Below are positions 34,472 through 42,981 of a stretch of DNA of 64,000 bases, piece after piece. A program made the position numbers and the translations under genes. Each line of letters begins with the position of its first letter. Position 1 is the stretch's first letter. The notes beneath the pieces were generated by a model. That model had not been told where the DNA came from, did not search any database, and worked only from the letters and a program-made list of their open reading frames with translations. The stretch comes from Streptomyces sp. JJ38 (lineage in GTDB: Bacteria; Actinomycetota; Actinomycetes; Streptomycetales; Streptomycetaceae), in assembly GCF_019303475.1 (NCBI RefSeq), contig NZ_JABLSI010000005.1, positions 1 through 64,000 of the forward strand, read 5' to 3'.

Positions 34472-34894
34472 TCACGACCGGTGGTGAAGGACGAGCGCGA
34501 CGCCCATGGCCGCGTTGGCGGCCAGCAACAGCAGCAGCGTGACGACGGCCACCGCCGCCTCCCGGCGCGGGGCCGGAGCGGCGGCCGTGGCCCAGTCCGG
34601 CCGGCCCGGCGGGTAGTACACCGTCAACCGGTCGCCGACGTCCCTGGCCGGACCGCCGCCTTCCGTGAAGCGCACCGTGATCCCGTCCGCGGTGGCGAAC
34701 GCGTAGTCGTGGTAGCGCACCTGTCCCGAGGTGCCCCGGGGCCCCTGGGCGTTCCGGACGTGGGCGCGGACCACCCGGGCCGGGGCGGTCACCCCGCTCG
34801 TCCACGCCGCGCGGCGTCTGCGCGACCGGCGGACGACCAGGTGCCCGCACCACGCGGACGCTCCCAGCACCACCAGGCAGAGCAGATAGATCAT
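34472..34894 (-). CDS. DUF3592-like membrane protein
   Basis: A 140-residue protein with one N-terminal helix (YLLCLVVLGASAWCGHLVV) and one near the C-terminus (AVAVVTLLLLLAANAAMGVAL) flanking an extracytoplasmic beta domain (ARVVRAHVRNAQ, VRYHDYAFATADGITVRF, VGDRLTVYYPPGRPDWA). The YPP(G)xP block is the DUF3592 hallmark. Function unknown. The ATG follows GGGGGA. Confidence 0.8.
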   Translation of the reverse strand: MIYLLCLVVLGASAWCGHLVVRRSRRRRAAWTSGVTAPARVVRAHVRNAQGPRGTSGQVRYHDYAFATADGITVRFTEGGGPARDVGDRLTVYYPPGRPDWATAAAPAPRREAAVAVVTLLLLLAANAAMGVALVLHHRS

Positions 34895-35017
34895 GCTTCC
34901 CCCTCGGGCCGGCGTACGCCGCTCGTGTTGCTCCTACCCAGCCGGGCGACGCGTCCGCGCGAGAAGCGGACACGTGCCCAGGTGAAGTGTGTCTTGACGG
35001 GGTCTTGACAATGTGAT

Positions 35018-35029
35018 TGGTCTGGACCA
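35018..35029. promoter_or_regulatory. DasR-like box (TGGTCTGGACCA) in the chitinase promoter
   Basis: TGGTCTGGACCA closely matches the dre consensus recognised by DasR, the GntR-type repressor of N-acetylglucosamine and chitin genes in streptomycetes. It lies 8 bp downstream of TTGACA at 35005-35010, overlapping the promoter about 85 bp before the chitinase start. Binding is inferred. Confidence 0.65.
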
Positions 35030-35113
35030 GCTTGTACCTCCACGGTGGCCACCGCACCCAGGGAGCCGGGACGCCCGCCTCCCGCACCCCCAACTCCCCA
35101 CCGGAGGACCCCA

Positions 35114-36811
35114 GTGGACCGCACCACATCCGCCCGCAGAGGGCTGGGCGCCGGGCTCGCGCTCGTCCTCGGAGCCGGGCTCTGCCTCCTGGGCACGTCC
35201 ACGACGGCGCAGGCAGCCGACGTCAACGTCGTCAAGAACCCCGGATTCGAATCCGGCCTCACCGACTGGTCCTGTACCGCCGGCAGCGGTGCGGCCGTCA
35301 CCTCGCCCGTGCGCACCGGAACCGGCGCCCTCCGCGCGACGCCCGAGGGGCTCGACCGCGCCGAGTGCACCCAGACCCTCACGGTGAAGCCGGACTCCAC
35401 GTACTCCGTCGAAGCCTGGGTGCGCGGCGGCTACGCCTACCTCGGCGCACGCGGCACCGGAACCACCGACGTGTCCACCTGGACGCCCGACACAGGCACC
35501 TGGACCCGGCTCTCCACCAGCTTCACCACCGGCGCCGACACCACCTCGGTGACCCTCTACACCCACGGCTGGTACGGCACCTCCGCCTACCACGTGGACG
35601 ACGTCAGCGTGTTCGGCCCCGACGGCGGAGGCGGCACCGACCCCGACCCGGTCGTGCCCGACGCCCCGGGAGCCCCCGAGGCCAGCGCGGTCACCGCGTC
35701 CTCGGTCACGTTGAGCTGGCCCTCCGTCAGCGGAGCCACCGGCTACCACGTCTACCGCGACGGCACCCGTGCCGCCTCGGTGAGCGGCACCTCCGCGACG
35801 GTCACCGGGCTCACCGCGGACACCGACTACACCTTCCGGGTGACCGCCGCCAACTCGGCGGGCGAGTCGCCCAAGTCCCCGGCGGTGACCGCCCGCACCG
35901 CCAAGGACACGCCCCCGGGCAACCCGGCCGTGCCCCGGCACGCGGTCACCGGGTACTGGCAGAACTTCGACAACGGCGCCACCGTCCAGAAGCTCCGGGA
36001 CGTACAGGACCAGTACGACATCATCGCCGTGGCCTTCGCCGACTCCACCACCACACCGGGTGAGATCGTCTTCAACCTCGACCCCGCCCTCGGCTACTCC
36101 TCCGTCGAGGAGTTCCGGTCGGACATCGCCGCCAAGCAGGCCGCGGGGAAGTCCGTGATCATCTCGGTCGGCGGCGAGAAGGGCAACGTCCTGGTCAACA
36201 GCGACGCCGCGGCCACCGCCTTCGCCAACAGCGCCTACGCCCTGATGCAGGAGTACGGCTTCGACGGTGTCGACATCGACCTGGAACACGGCATCGACGC
36301 CACCTACCTGAGCAAGGCGCTGCGCCAGCTCTCGGCGAAGGCCGGCCCCTCCATGGTCCTCACCATGGCTCCGCAGACCATCGACATGCAGCACACCGGC
36401 ACCGAGTACTTCAAGCTCGCGCTCGATGTGAAGGACATCCTCACCGTCGTCAACATGCAGTACTACAACAGCGGTTCGATGCTCGGCTGCGACGGCCAGG
36501 TCTACGCCCAGGGCTCGGTGGACTTCCTCACCGCGCTCGCCTGCATCCAGTTGGAGGGCGGCCTCGACCCGTCCCAGGTGGGCCTCGGCGTACCCGCCTC
36601 ACCCCGGGGCGCGGGCAGCGGCTACGTCCCCCCGTCCGTGGTGAACGACGCCCTGGACTGCCTGACCCGGGGCACCGGCTGTGGCCAGTTCAAGCCGTCC
36701 AGGACCTACCCCTCGCTGCGGGGCGCGATGACCTGGTCGACCAACTGGGACGCCACGGCGGGCAACGCCTGGTCCAACGCCGTCGGCCCGCACGTCCACG
36801 ACCTGCCCTAG
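35114..36811 (+). CDS. Secreted GH18 chitinase with CBM and FnIII modules
   Basis: 565 residues, GTG 35114 after GGAGG. A signal peptide (to about residue 35, AQA-A site) is followed by a carbohydrate-binding module (about 36-170, NPGFESGLTDW ... HVDDVSVFG), a fibronectin III domain (about 180-265, VTLSWPSVSGATGYHVYRD) and the GH18 barrel (about 275-565). The catalytic DGVDIDLE spans residues 384-391 with Glu391 as acid/base; NMQYYNS carries the substrate Tyr. It hydrolyses chitin outside the cell. A DasR-like site in its promoter predicts induction by N-acetylglucosamine or chitin oligomers. Confidence 0.95.
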   Translation: MDRTTSARRGLGAGLALVLGAGLCLLGTSTTAQAADVNVVKNPGFESGLTDWSCTAGSGAAVTSPVRTGTGALRATPEGLDRAECTQTLTVKPDSTYSVEAWVRGGYAYLGARGTGTTDVSTWTPDTGTWTRLSTSFTTGADTTSVTLYTHGWYGTSAYHVDDVSVFGPDGGGGTDPDPVVPDAPGAPEASAVTASSVTLSWPSVSGATGYHVYRDGTRAASVSGTSATVTGLTADTDYTFRVTAANSAGESPKSPAVTARTAKDTPPGNPAVPRHAVTGYWQNFDNGATVQKLRDVQDQYDIIAVAFADSTTTPGEIVFNLDPALGYSSVEEFRSDIAAKQAAGKSVIISVGGEKGNVLVNSDAAATAFANSAYALMQEYGFDGVDIDLEHGIDATYLSKALRQLSAKAGPSMVLTMAPQTIDMQHTGTEYFKLALDVKDILTVVNMQYYNSGSMLGCDGQVYAQGSVDFLTALACIQLEGGLDPSQVGLGVPASPRGAGSGYVPPSVVNDALDCLTRGTGCGQFKPSRTYPSLRGAMTWSTNWDATAGNAWSNAVGPHVHDLP

Positions 36812-37308
36812 CCCGGGGCGAGCAGACGGCGAGGGCCGGGCCGCGACCCCCTCCTGCGCCCGGTCCTCGCCACTCCCGTCCGACGGCGCCCCCGCGCCAA
36901 CCGTCCGGGGTACGGCCGCACCGCACCCGTCCGGTGGCGGGTGTCATCCCGGCGGAACGCGGCGGGGGCGTCCGGAGGCGACTTCGGACGCGCAAGGCGG
37001 GGAACGACGGACGGCCGACGGCACCGCCCGCTGGGTCCATTCGTTCGTCCACGGCTCCATGGACGCCCGGCGGACGATGGAACTCGTTCCTGCACGACCG
37101 GGACCGTACGGTCAGGTCCACAGCCGGGTCCCCGCCCGTGCCCCCGCCGAACTCTCCCGACTGCGCCGCGAGCTGCGAGCCCACTGGCCCGTCCGCGACG
37201 GCGTCCACCGCCCGGAACCCCCGGCCCGCGGCGAGCGCCGGCTCCGGGCGGCGTGGTCGGCGTCCCAGCGCACCCGCACCGACGCTGCTCGCGGCCGGGG
37301 GATACCGG
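36812..37308. other. Non-coding region, possibly decayed
   Basis: 497 bp without a gene I can support. A plus-strand frame at about 37140-37190 reads PAELSRLRRELRAHW, which resembles the start of an anti-sigma-factor ATP-binding domain, but the surrounding frame is not maintained. No repeat or RNA gene is evident. Confidence 0.35.
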
Positions 37309-38223
37309 CTAGCCGATGCCGTCGGGCGCGTACAGCAGCTCCCAACTGCTCCCGCCGTCACGGGAGGAGTAGACCCGGCTGTCCGTGTCCGCCGCCAACA
37401 GGCGGGCGGGGGAGGCGGCGTGCAGCACCGTGGGCTCGGCGCCCTCGGGCAGCGCGCCCTCCTCGGACCAGGTCAGGCCGTCGCCACTGGCCAGCACCGT
37501 GCCGTCGGGGGCGAGCCCCACGAAGCCGTCGGCCTCCGGACGGTCGACCGCGACGAGGGCCGGTGCCTGCGGGACGGCGGTGAACGTGCGCCCGCCGTCC
37601 GTACTGCGCTTGAGCCCCTCGCCGCCCGTCGTCCAGACCTCCTGCGGACGGCTCGGGTGCGCGGCGAGGTCGGCGACGTCCTCCTCGGCCCCGAACCGCC
37701 AGGTGCGTCCGCCGTCGGCCGACGACCACACCCGCCGGCTCTGGCTGTCGTACCCGTACAGCACCTCGCCGGCGGGCTGCAGGGAGTGGAAGTCCGCCTT
37801 CCCCTGCGCCGAGACCGTCGTCCAGGTCCTGCCCGCGTCGGTGCTGCGGATCAGGCCCAGATGCGGGGAAGTCGCCTCGGGGTCGTCCATCGCCGGGTGC
37901 CCGCTGCCCAGGAAGGTTCCGGGGCCGGTGACGGTGAAGCCCATCGTGTCCTGGTGACGGTCGGCTATCCGGGTCGCCTCCCCGTCAGCCAGCCGGAAGA
38001 CGCCGAAGTGCCCGGCGGCGTACACGGTGCCGTCGGCCGGGTCGAGGCCGAGCCCGTGCAGGTGTCCGGTGCCCGGGTCCCCGTCCGCTCCGCCGTGGCC
38101 GTCGGAGGGCTTCGAACCCTCGGCGCCGCAGGCGGCCAGGGCCAGGGTGGCGGCCACGGCCGCCGCCGTGGTGGCAAGCCGGCGGGCGGAGGAGTGGCGT
38201 GCGGTCGTTCGCTGTGTGGTCAT
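37309..38223 (-). CDS. F510_1955-type BNR/sialidase-like lipoprotein
   Basis: A 304-residue secreted protein with a lipobox LALAACG near residue 33. Five or more BNR/photosystem-stability-like repeats carry the SxDxGxTW motif (RSTDAGRTW, SSADGGRTW, RSTDGGRTF, SSRDGGSSW), which builds a beta-propeller. It is named a glycosylhydrolase-like family, but no catalytic residues are certain. AGGAG precedes ATG 38223. The DUF6153 gene lies 78 bp upstream in the same direction, and the two are probably an operon. Confidence 0.85.
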   Translation of the reverse strand: MTTQRTTARHSSARRLATTAAAVAATLALAACGAEGSKPSDGHGGADGDPGTGHLHGLGLDPADGTVYAAGHFGVFRLADGEATRIADRHQDTMGFTVTGPGTFLGSGHPAMDDPEATSPHLGLIRSTDAGRTWTTVSAQGKADFHSLQPAGEVLYGYDSQSRRVWSSADGGRTWRFGAEEDVADLAAHPSRPQEVWTTGGEGLKRSTDGGRTFTAVPQAPALVAVDRPEADGFVGLAPDGTVLASGDGLTWSEEGALPEGAEPTVLHAASPARLLAADTDSRVYSSRDGGSSWELLYAPDGIG

Positions 38224-38301
38224 GCTGGGTGACTCCTGTGCGGTGGGAAGCGGATCGCGGGCAGGCGTCGGCGCCGCAGGGCGGGACGACGCGGCCGCGT
38301 C

Positions 38302-38703
38302 CTAAACGCGCAGAATCTGCAACTGGGCCAGCGACGGCGGAGAGCGCTCCCCGGCCGTCTCCGTACCCGGGGTGGCCGGGCCGGACGGCGGCGGGACCCG
38401 CGGCGGCGCGGGTGCCGGCGCGGGCGGGACGGGAACGGCGTTGGGCCCGGGCGCGGCCTCGCAACTCTGCCGCGCCTGCTCGGAGTGACCGCTCCCGCCC
38501 TCGTGCGGCTCGCCGGCGTGCGCGCCCACGCCCGGTGCCGGGGATTCGAGGGTGGGGTGCGGGGCCGAGGCCGCGCAGGGCACCGAGCCCACTCCCGGCG
38601 GCTGGGGGCCGTGCATGCCGAGCACGCATCCGAGCACGGCGAGGACCAGCAGCGCTGCCACCCGGGCGGCGGGGAGCCGGGGCGGACGTCGGTGGCTGGT
38701 CAT
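38302..38703 (-). CDS. DUF6153 family protein
   Basis: A 133-residue protein from ATG 38703. The N-terminus has a signal-like helix (VAALLVLAVLGCVLGMHG) and a CAASAPHPT block; the remainder is Pro-, Ala- and His-rich and probably extracytoplasmic. DUF6153 proteins often sit beside F510_1955-type propeller lipoproteins in Streptomyces, as here. Function unknown; the His-rich region could bind copper, but that is speculative. Confidence 0.7.
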   Translation of the reverse strand: MTSHRRPPRLPAARVAALLVLAVLGCVLGMHGPQPPGVGSVPCAASAPHPTLESPAPGVGAHAGEPHEGGSGHSEQARQSCEAAPGPNAVPVPPAPAPAPPRVPPPSGPATPGTETAGERSPPSLAQLQILRV

Positions 38704-39131
38704 GCGGCGCAGCCTACCGCCGCCGGGAAGGACGCCGTCGTCCGCGGGTCGCCTCTGACGGCACGGGCGACCGGCGGCACCCGTCCTCAGCGCCGCGCGT
38801 CTGGGGGAGCGGCCCCGTCCTCGTGCCGCCGGCCTCCGGAGCCGACGACCAGCCGTCCGGCGGACGGAACGGGCTTGACGGCGGGGCCACTTCGCGGCCG
38901 GCGGCCTGCCACGGTGGGTCAGGCCCGACGGTACCGTGGTGGCGTCGCCGGAGGTTGCGCGATCCGGCGCGCAGCGCCTCTCCGGAGCCCCGCGATCCGA
39001 GCCCGATGCGCACGTGCTGCACCGGTTGGGCGCGAGCAGACACGGCCGCCCGGGGCCCACACCCGATTCCGCCTCCGCAGACGCACCGCGATGGCTTCGG
39101 AGCGGGTACGAGCTGACGTACGGGCGGCCGG
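38704..39131. other. Intergenic region without recognised features
   Basis: 428 bp between the DUF6153 gene and the convergent end of the TetR gene. All open frames read as Arg/Pro-rich shadow. I see no terminator-grade hairpin or RNA gene. Confidence 0.4.
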
Positions 39132-39755
39132 TCAGCGACCGGCCGCGGCCTCTGCCCTGATGCCGGCCAGCAGCAGCCGCAGCCCGAAGCGGAACTGCTC
39201 GGCCGACCCGACGGCGAACAGCTCCTCTCCCGGAGCGGCGACGTCGGGCAGCTCGTCCATGACGTCGCGCACGTGCTCCCAGCGCCGGTCCCGCGCCCCC
39301 GCCCGGACCGCCATGGCCAGCGATGAGGCCAGGTAGGCCGTGAGTGTCTGGAAGCTTCGCACCGCCGTGGCCGACGGCAGCCCGGCCGCTCCGAGTGCCT
39401 CCATGAGGCCGCGGGCGATACGCCGTCCGTTCTCCCCCGTGGGCGGGCGCGCGGCCAGGTGCGCCGTGATCCCCGGATGCCTCAGCGCGGCCTCCCGCAC
39501 GGCGTCGGCGGTCACCGAGATGCGCTCGTCCCACGGCATCCGGACGCCGGGGTCCCCCACCTCGGCGACGGCGAGGTCGGCGACCGCGTCGAGCAGAGCC
39601 TCGCGGTTCGCGAAGTGCCGGTAGAGCGCCATGGGATCGCACCCCAGCTCCGCAGCGATGCGGCGCATCGTCATCGCCTCCGCACCGCCGCGATCGCCCA
39701 CCTCCAGCGCCTTGCGGGCGATCAGTTCGGGGGTGAGAAAGCGAGTTCTGGCCAT
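39132..39755 (-). CDS. TetR/AcrR family regulator
   Basis: A 207-residue repressor. The N-terminal DNA-binding domain has MTMRRIAAELGCDPMALYRHF, with the recognition helix starting CDPMALYRHF. The C-terminal domain resembles the TetR_C_33/AcrR ligand-binding type. It is divergent from the small membrane protein gene at 39876. Two palindromes with the same half-site lie between the genes, so it probably represses both and is released by a small ligand or a drug. Confidence 0.92.
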   Translation of the reverse strand: MARTRFLTPELIARKALEVGDRGGAEAMTMRRIAAELGCDPMALYRHFANREALLDAVADLAVAEVGDPGVRMPWDERISVTADAVREAALRHPGITAHLAARPPTGENGRRIARGLMEALGAAGLPSATAVRSFQTLTAYLASSLAMAVRAGARDRRWEHVRDVMDELPDVAAPGEELFAVGSAEQFRFGLRLLLAGIRAEAAAGR

Positions 39756-39774
39756 GGCCCCATTCTCACATCAC

Positions 39775-39820
39775 GTCTACGGCGTAGACGCGTCGGATCG
39801 TGATCGTCTACGGTGTAGAC
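39775..39820. promoter_or_regulatory. Twin TetR-type operators
   Basis: GTCTACGGCGTAGAC (39775-39789) and GTCTACGGTGTAGAC (39806-39820), each with 6-7-bp arms, centred 31 bp apart. They lie 20 and 51 bp from the tetR start and 56-101 bp before the membrane-protein start. The spacing suits two dimers on the same DNA face. Confidence 0.75.
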
Positions 39821-39875
39821 ATCACATGAGTCGCTGTGGCGGTGCGTGCCGCCGCGAACCGCGGGAGGCGGAAAA

Positions 39876-40244
39876 ATGCCCACCACCCTCACGATCGGCC
39901 GCTGTGTGGCTGTCCTCGTCAGCCTGGTGACATGCGTCAATCTGCTCGTGCGCGACGTGGACAGCGCGTTCGTCGTCCCCGACGCGCTGGTGAGCGCCGC
40001 GCTGGCCGCCGGAGCGGGCCTGTCGGCGCGCCGCGCGGTGCCGATGCTCGCCTCCGCGTTCGGACTGGCCTCCGGCGTGTTCACCGTGGCGGCGTTCTCC
40101 TACTTCGCCCAGGGTGAGGTCGGAGGCGTCCTCGTGTTCGCGCTGATCTGCGTGGCCATGACCGTGCTCTTCTCCTGGCGGATCGGCCTGCCCCCCGGGG
40201 GCGGGGCCCCCGCCCCGCGTCCCGCCACCCACCTTCACCCGTGA
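39876..40244 (+). CDS. Small membrane protein, TetR-controlled
   Basis: A 122-residue protein with four predicted membrane helices (CVAVLVSLVTCVNLL, ALVSAALAAGAGLSA, MLASAFGLASGVFTVAAFSY, VLVFALICVAMTVLFSW). No family recognised. ATG 39876 follows GGGAGG. It is likely the main target of the divergent TetR regulator; a small efflux or envelope role is possible but unproven. It is followed by the MarR gene on the same strand. Confidence 0.75.
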   Translation: MPTTLTIGRCVAVLVSLVTCVNLLVRDVDSAFVVPDALVSAALAAGAGLSARRAVPMLASAFGLASGVFTVAAFSYFAQGEVGGVLVFALICVAMTVLFSWRIGLPPGGGAPAPRPATHLHP

Positions 40245-40346
40245 CCGCGTGAACCTCCCTCCGTTGGGCGCGGTTCGTGCGCGCGGGGCCGAACCGCTCT
40301 TCGAGCAGGCGCATGTGACGGTGCGATACGCGCGGGCGTGAGTACT

Positions 40347-40360
40347 TGCTTGTGCAAGCA
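40347..40360. promoter_or_regulatory. MarR-type operator (TGCTTG-TG-CAAGCA)
   Basis: A palindrome with perfect 6-bp arms, 15-28 bp before the MarR start GTG 40375 and next to TAGGCT, a possible -10. MarR-family repressors often bind TTGCNNNNGCAA-like sites, so this is probably the autoregulatory operator. Confidence 0.6.
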
Positions 40361-40374
40361 GGTAGGCTGCCGAG

Positions 40375-40866
40375 GTGAGTTCACCGGCGATGCCGACCGA
40401 CGAGACACCCGAACCCGCCGACGACGCCCAGGACGACCGCTGGTGCATGGCCGTACGGCTGCTGGGCCGCGTGGAGAAGCACCTGGACGAGACGCTGCGC
40501 CGACAGCACGGCCTGCCCCTGTCCGAGTACCGGGCGCTGTGCGCGCTCGTCCGGTCCGACGACGGCACGCCGACGCGGATGGGGGAGCTGGCCGACCGCA
40601 TCGGCCTCCAAGACAGCACCGTCACCCGCCTGGTGGCGCGGCTGGAGGCGCAGCGGCTGGCCGAACGGGCCGCCGCTCCGGGTGACGGGCGGGCCGTCGC
40701 GGCAAGCATCACCGAGGCGGGGCGGCGCCGTTACGCGGAGGCGACGCCGGTCTACCGCGCGGCACTCGGCGCCGCGGTGGACGCCTCACTCGCCAACGTC
40801 TACCTCGCCGACCTCGCCGCCTGGGTGCGCACGGGGGAGTCGGCCCTGGAGGGAACCGGAACATGA
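40375..40866 (+). CDS. MarR family transcriptional regulator
   Basis: A 163-residue regulator from GTG 40375. The winged helix-turn-helix is TRMGELADRIGLQDSTVTRLV, followed by the wing AAPGDGRAVAASITEAGRRRY. A palindrome overlaps its promoter. It overlaps the methyltransferase gene by ATGA, so the two are cotranscribed and translationally coupled. Confidence 0.92.
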   Translation: MSSPAMPTDETPEPADDAQDDRWCMAVRLLGRVEKHLDETLRRQHGLPLSEYRALCALVRSDDGTPTRMGELADRIGLQDSTVTRLVARLEAQRLAERAAAPGDGRAVAASITEAGRRRYAEATPVYRAALGAAVDASLANVYLADLAAWVRTGESALEGTGT

Positions 40867-41624
40867 CCCTTGCGATCGACCACTACGACCACCTGCTCGC
40901 CGAGCACTACACCTGGATGCTCGGCGGCGACATCGAGGACGCAGCCTCCGGGCAGGAGCGACTTCTGGGCGAGCTGGACCTGCGCGCGGACGCCGACGAC
41001 GACGTGGCCGTGGACCTCGGGTGCGGTCCCGGCCCGCAGACGCTGGCCCTGCTCCGGCTCGGGTTCGCCGAGGTCGTGGCCGTGGACACAAGCGCGCGCC
41101 TGCTCGGCGAACTCACCGCCCATGCTGAGGACACGGGTGTGTCGCCCCGGATCCGTCCGGTGCGGGGGGACCTCCGCGGCGTCCTTCCCCGGGAGGTGGA
41201 GCCGGGAACCGCGGCGGCCGTCGTGTGCATGGGGGACACGCTGCCCCACCTGCCGTCCAAGGCGGACGTCCCCCGCCTCCTCGGCGACGTCGCGGACGCG
41301 TTGCGTCCGGGAGGCCGGTTCGTCGCCACCTACCGGGACTTCACGCGCGAGGTCCGCGGCACCGACCGCTTCATCCCCGTGCGCAGTGCCGAGGAGCGAC
41401 TGCTCACGTGCTTCCTCGACGTCCTCGACGAGGACACCGTCATGGTGTACGACCTGCTGCACGTCCGCTCGGGGGACGGCTGGCGGCAGCGGGTCAGCGG
41501 CTACCCGAAGCTCCGCCTGGGTGAGGACTGGCTGATCGAGCAGTGCCGCACCGCCGGGCTGGAGGTGCGGCACGCCGGGGCGGGACCCCGAGGTCTTCGC
41601 GTGCTGGACGCCGCCAGGCCCTGA
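40863..41624 (+). CDS. Class I SAM-dependent methyltransferase
   Basis: A 253-residue enzyme. Motif I is VAVDLGCGPGPQTLALLRLG near residue 48 and the acidic loop is VVAVDTS; LRPGGRFVATYRDF marks the end of the core fold. It overlaps the upstream MarR gene by 4 bp. The acceptor is unknown. MarR control suggests a small-molecule or antibiotic response. Confidence 0.9.
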   Translation: MTLAIDHYDHLLAEHYTWMLGGDIEDAASGQERLLGELDLRADADDDVAVDLGCGPGPQTLALLRLGFAEVVAVDTSARLLGELTAHAEDTGVSPRIRPVRGDLRGVLPREVEPGTAAAVVCMGDTLPHLPSKADVPRLLGDVADALRPGGRFVATYRDFTREVRGTDRFIPVRSAEERLLTCFLDVLDEDTVMVYDLLHVRSGDGWRQRVSGYPKLRLGEDWLIEQCRTAGLEVRHAGAGPRGLRVLDAARP

Positions 41625-41989
41625 CGCTTCCTCCCGCCGCCGGTGCCGGCGGTCGCTACGGCGTCCACGGGGAGCCTCACCGTGGCTGTCCGAATCCACG
41701 ATGGGAATGCCACGTGCGCACATCGGGGCGTGCGACGCAAGAAGATTATGAGTCACCGGAGAAAAACTCTCTTCCTGTCGTGGTGCCAGTGGTCCAGGAG
41801 TGACCAGAGTAAGCAGAAATGAAGAGTGATACCTGTGTGGTGAATTTTTCGGGGCGGATTTCAGTCACCGGCCGAAAGTGCGTTTCTGGCGCATCGGTGG
41901 CGAACCCTTTACATGTCGGACACGCTTGGTCCATGATCGGCGGGGATACGTGTCGACAACCGGTCGCCACCCGAAAAAAAGGAGTCAGT
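41625..41989. other. A+T-rich control region upstream of the TTA-codon gene block
   Basis: 365 bp with markedly lower G+C than the rest of the window (runs such as GAAAAACTC, TTTTTCG, CCGAAAAAAAGG), typical of a strong regulated promoter in Streptomyces or of acquired DNA. A possible promoter is TTTACA (41908-41913) with CATGAT (41932-41937), 18-bp spacing. The open frame extending to ATG 41819 has no ribosome-binding site and is probably not translated. Confidence 0.5.
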
Positions 41990-42706
41990 GTGAGTCGTTT
42001 CGAGGCCATGTGGGATCGCTTCTGGACCGACCTTCCCCAGGTCCGCGGTGCCTCGCCGTGGGACGTGGACCCCACCTATGTCGCACACGCGCATCTCCAC
42101 CTTTTCGGCAGCGTGCTCGATCCGACCCAGCCGGTCATCGACGTCGGCTGCGGAGATGGTGCGCAGACGGTCGCGATCAGTCAGCACTTCGACCGGGTCA
42201 TCGGCGTGGACGTGGCCCCGAGTGCCGTGGAGCGGGCGCGCAAGCATCACGGCGTTCCCGGCGTCGAGTACGAGCAGTTAGACCTGCTCCAGCCCGAGCA
42301 GGCCAAGGCCCTGCACGAGCGGATCGGCGACGCCGGTCTGTACGTCCGCACGGTTCTGCACGCCTTCACTCCCGAGGAGCTCAAGCTCGCCGCCACCTCC
42401 CTGGCGCATCTGGCCGGCGGCACGGGTGGCGCTTTCTTCTATGAACTTGCCCCGTCCAGCCGGGAGTTCATTCTCGGCAAGCTCGCCGGCGAGGGCGTCC
42501 CCGCGGAGAAGTTCGGATTCGTCTTCGACCGTGTGCCCCTGCCCGTGGCCAGGGAGGAGGACGCCCTGCAGCGGGAACTGGAGGCCGTCGGCTTCGAGAT
42601 CCTCTCCAGCGCTCCCATCGACTACCAGGGAACGGTCACCGCCGACGGCCGGCGCGTGAACGTCCCCGCCTTCTACGTCGTGGCGCGCGCGAGGGACTCC
42701 CGGTAG
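41990..42706 (+). CDS. SAM-dependent methyltransferase with TTA codon
   Basis: A 238-residue methyltransferase from GTG 41990, after AAAAAGGAGTCA. Motif I is VIDVGCGDGAQTVAIS, with DRVIGVDVAPSAVE following. The N-terminal ~45 residues (RFEAMWDRFWTDLPQVRGASPWDVDP) and the loop RTVLHAFTPEELKLA are typical of small-molecule rather than rRNA methyltransferases. Leu97 is encoded by TTA (42278-42280), so translation should need the bldA tRNA. It starts the accessory methyltransferase-MOSC-P450 block. Acceptor unknown. Confidence 0.88.
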   Translation: MSRFEAMWDRFWTDLPQVRGASPWDVDPTYVAHAHLHLFGSVLDPTQPVIDVGCGDGAQTVAISQHFDRVIGVDVAPSAVERARKHHGVPGVEYEQLDLLQPEQAKALHERIGDAGLYVRTVLHAFTPEELKLAATSLAHLAGGTGGAFFYELAPSSREFILGKLAGEGVPAEKFGFVFDRVPLPVAREEDALQRELEAVGFEILSSAPIDYQGTVTADGRRVNVPAFYVVARARDSR

Positions 42707-42945
42707 CTCCCCGCCTCCCGGTGGGCCAGTGCTGTGGCCCGGTCGAGTACGTGGCGACGCGCCTCTTTCGGCTGGGCCCCACTGAAATGATTTCCGGCGA
42801 ACCAGTGAGTCGCCGAATTATCTTGGCCGGCGCTTCACCGTGAATTCCCTCCCGGGTTCTGGTGCCGGTATCCACGCGTTGTCGGTGCATTGCCCTGCCG
42901 TCTCGAAGTTCTCCGCGAGTGGCGAGATTTTCAACAGTTGAACCG

Positions 42946-42981
42946 TTGACCGCCCCTGGGGGCGATGGTAATTTCTCCCGC
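42946..42981 (+). promoter_or_regulatory. Probable leaderless promoter of the MOSC gene
   Basis: TTGACC (42946-42951) and TAATTT (42969-42974) are separated by 17 bp, a near-consensus sigma-70-type promoter. The initiation point predicted 7 nt after the -10 is the A of ATG 42982. There is no Shine-Dalgarno in CTCCCGC. This fits a leaderless mRNA, common in Streptomyces. Confidence 0.5.

Noticed and set aside
37059..37583. Possible anti-sigma ATP-binding protein fragment (PAELSRLRRELRAHW)
   Set aside because: Only one short match, the frame breaks, and it overlaps the BNR gene antisense. Mentioned only as a weak relic.
41819..41989. N-terminal extension of the TTA methyltransferase from ATG 41819
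   Set aside because: No ribosome-binding site, and GTG 41990 has a good one; the methyltransferase fold needs no extension.
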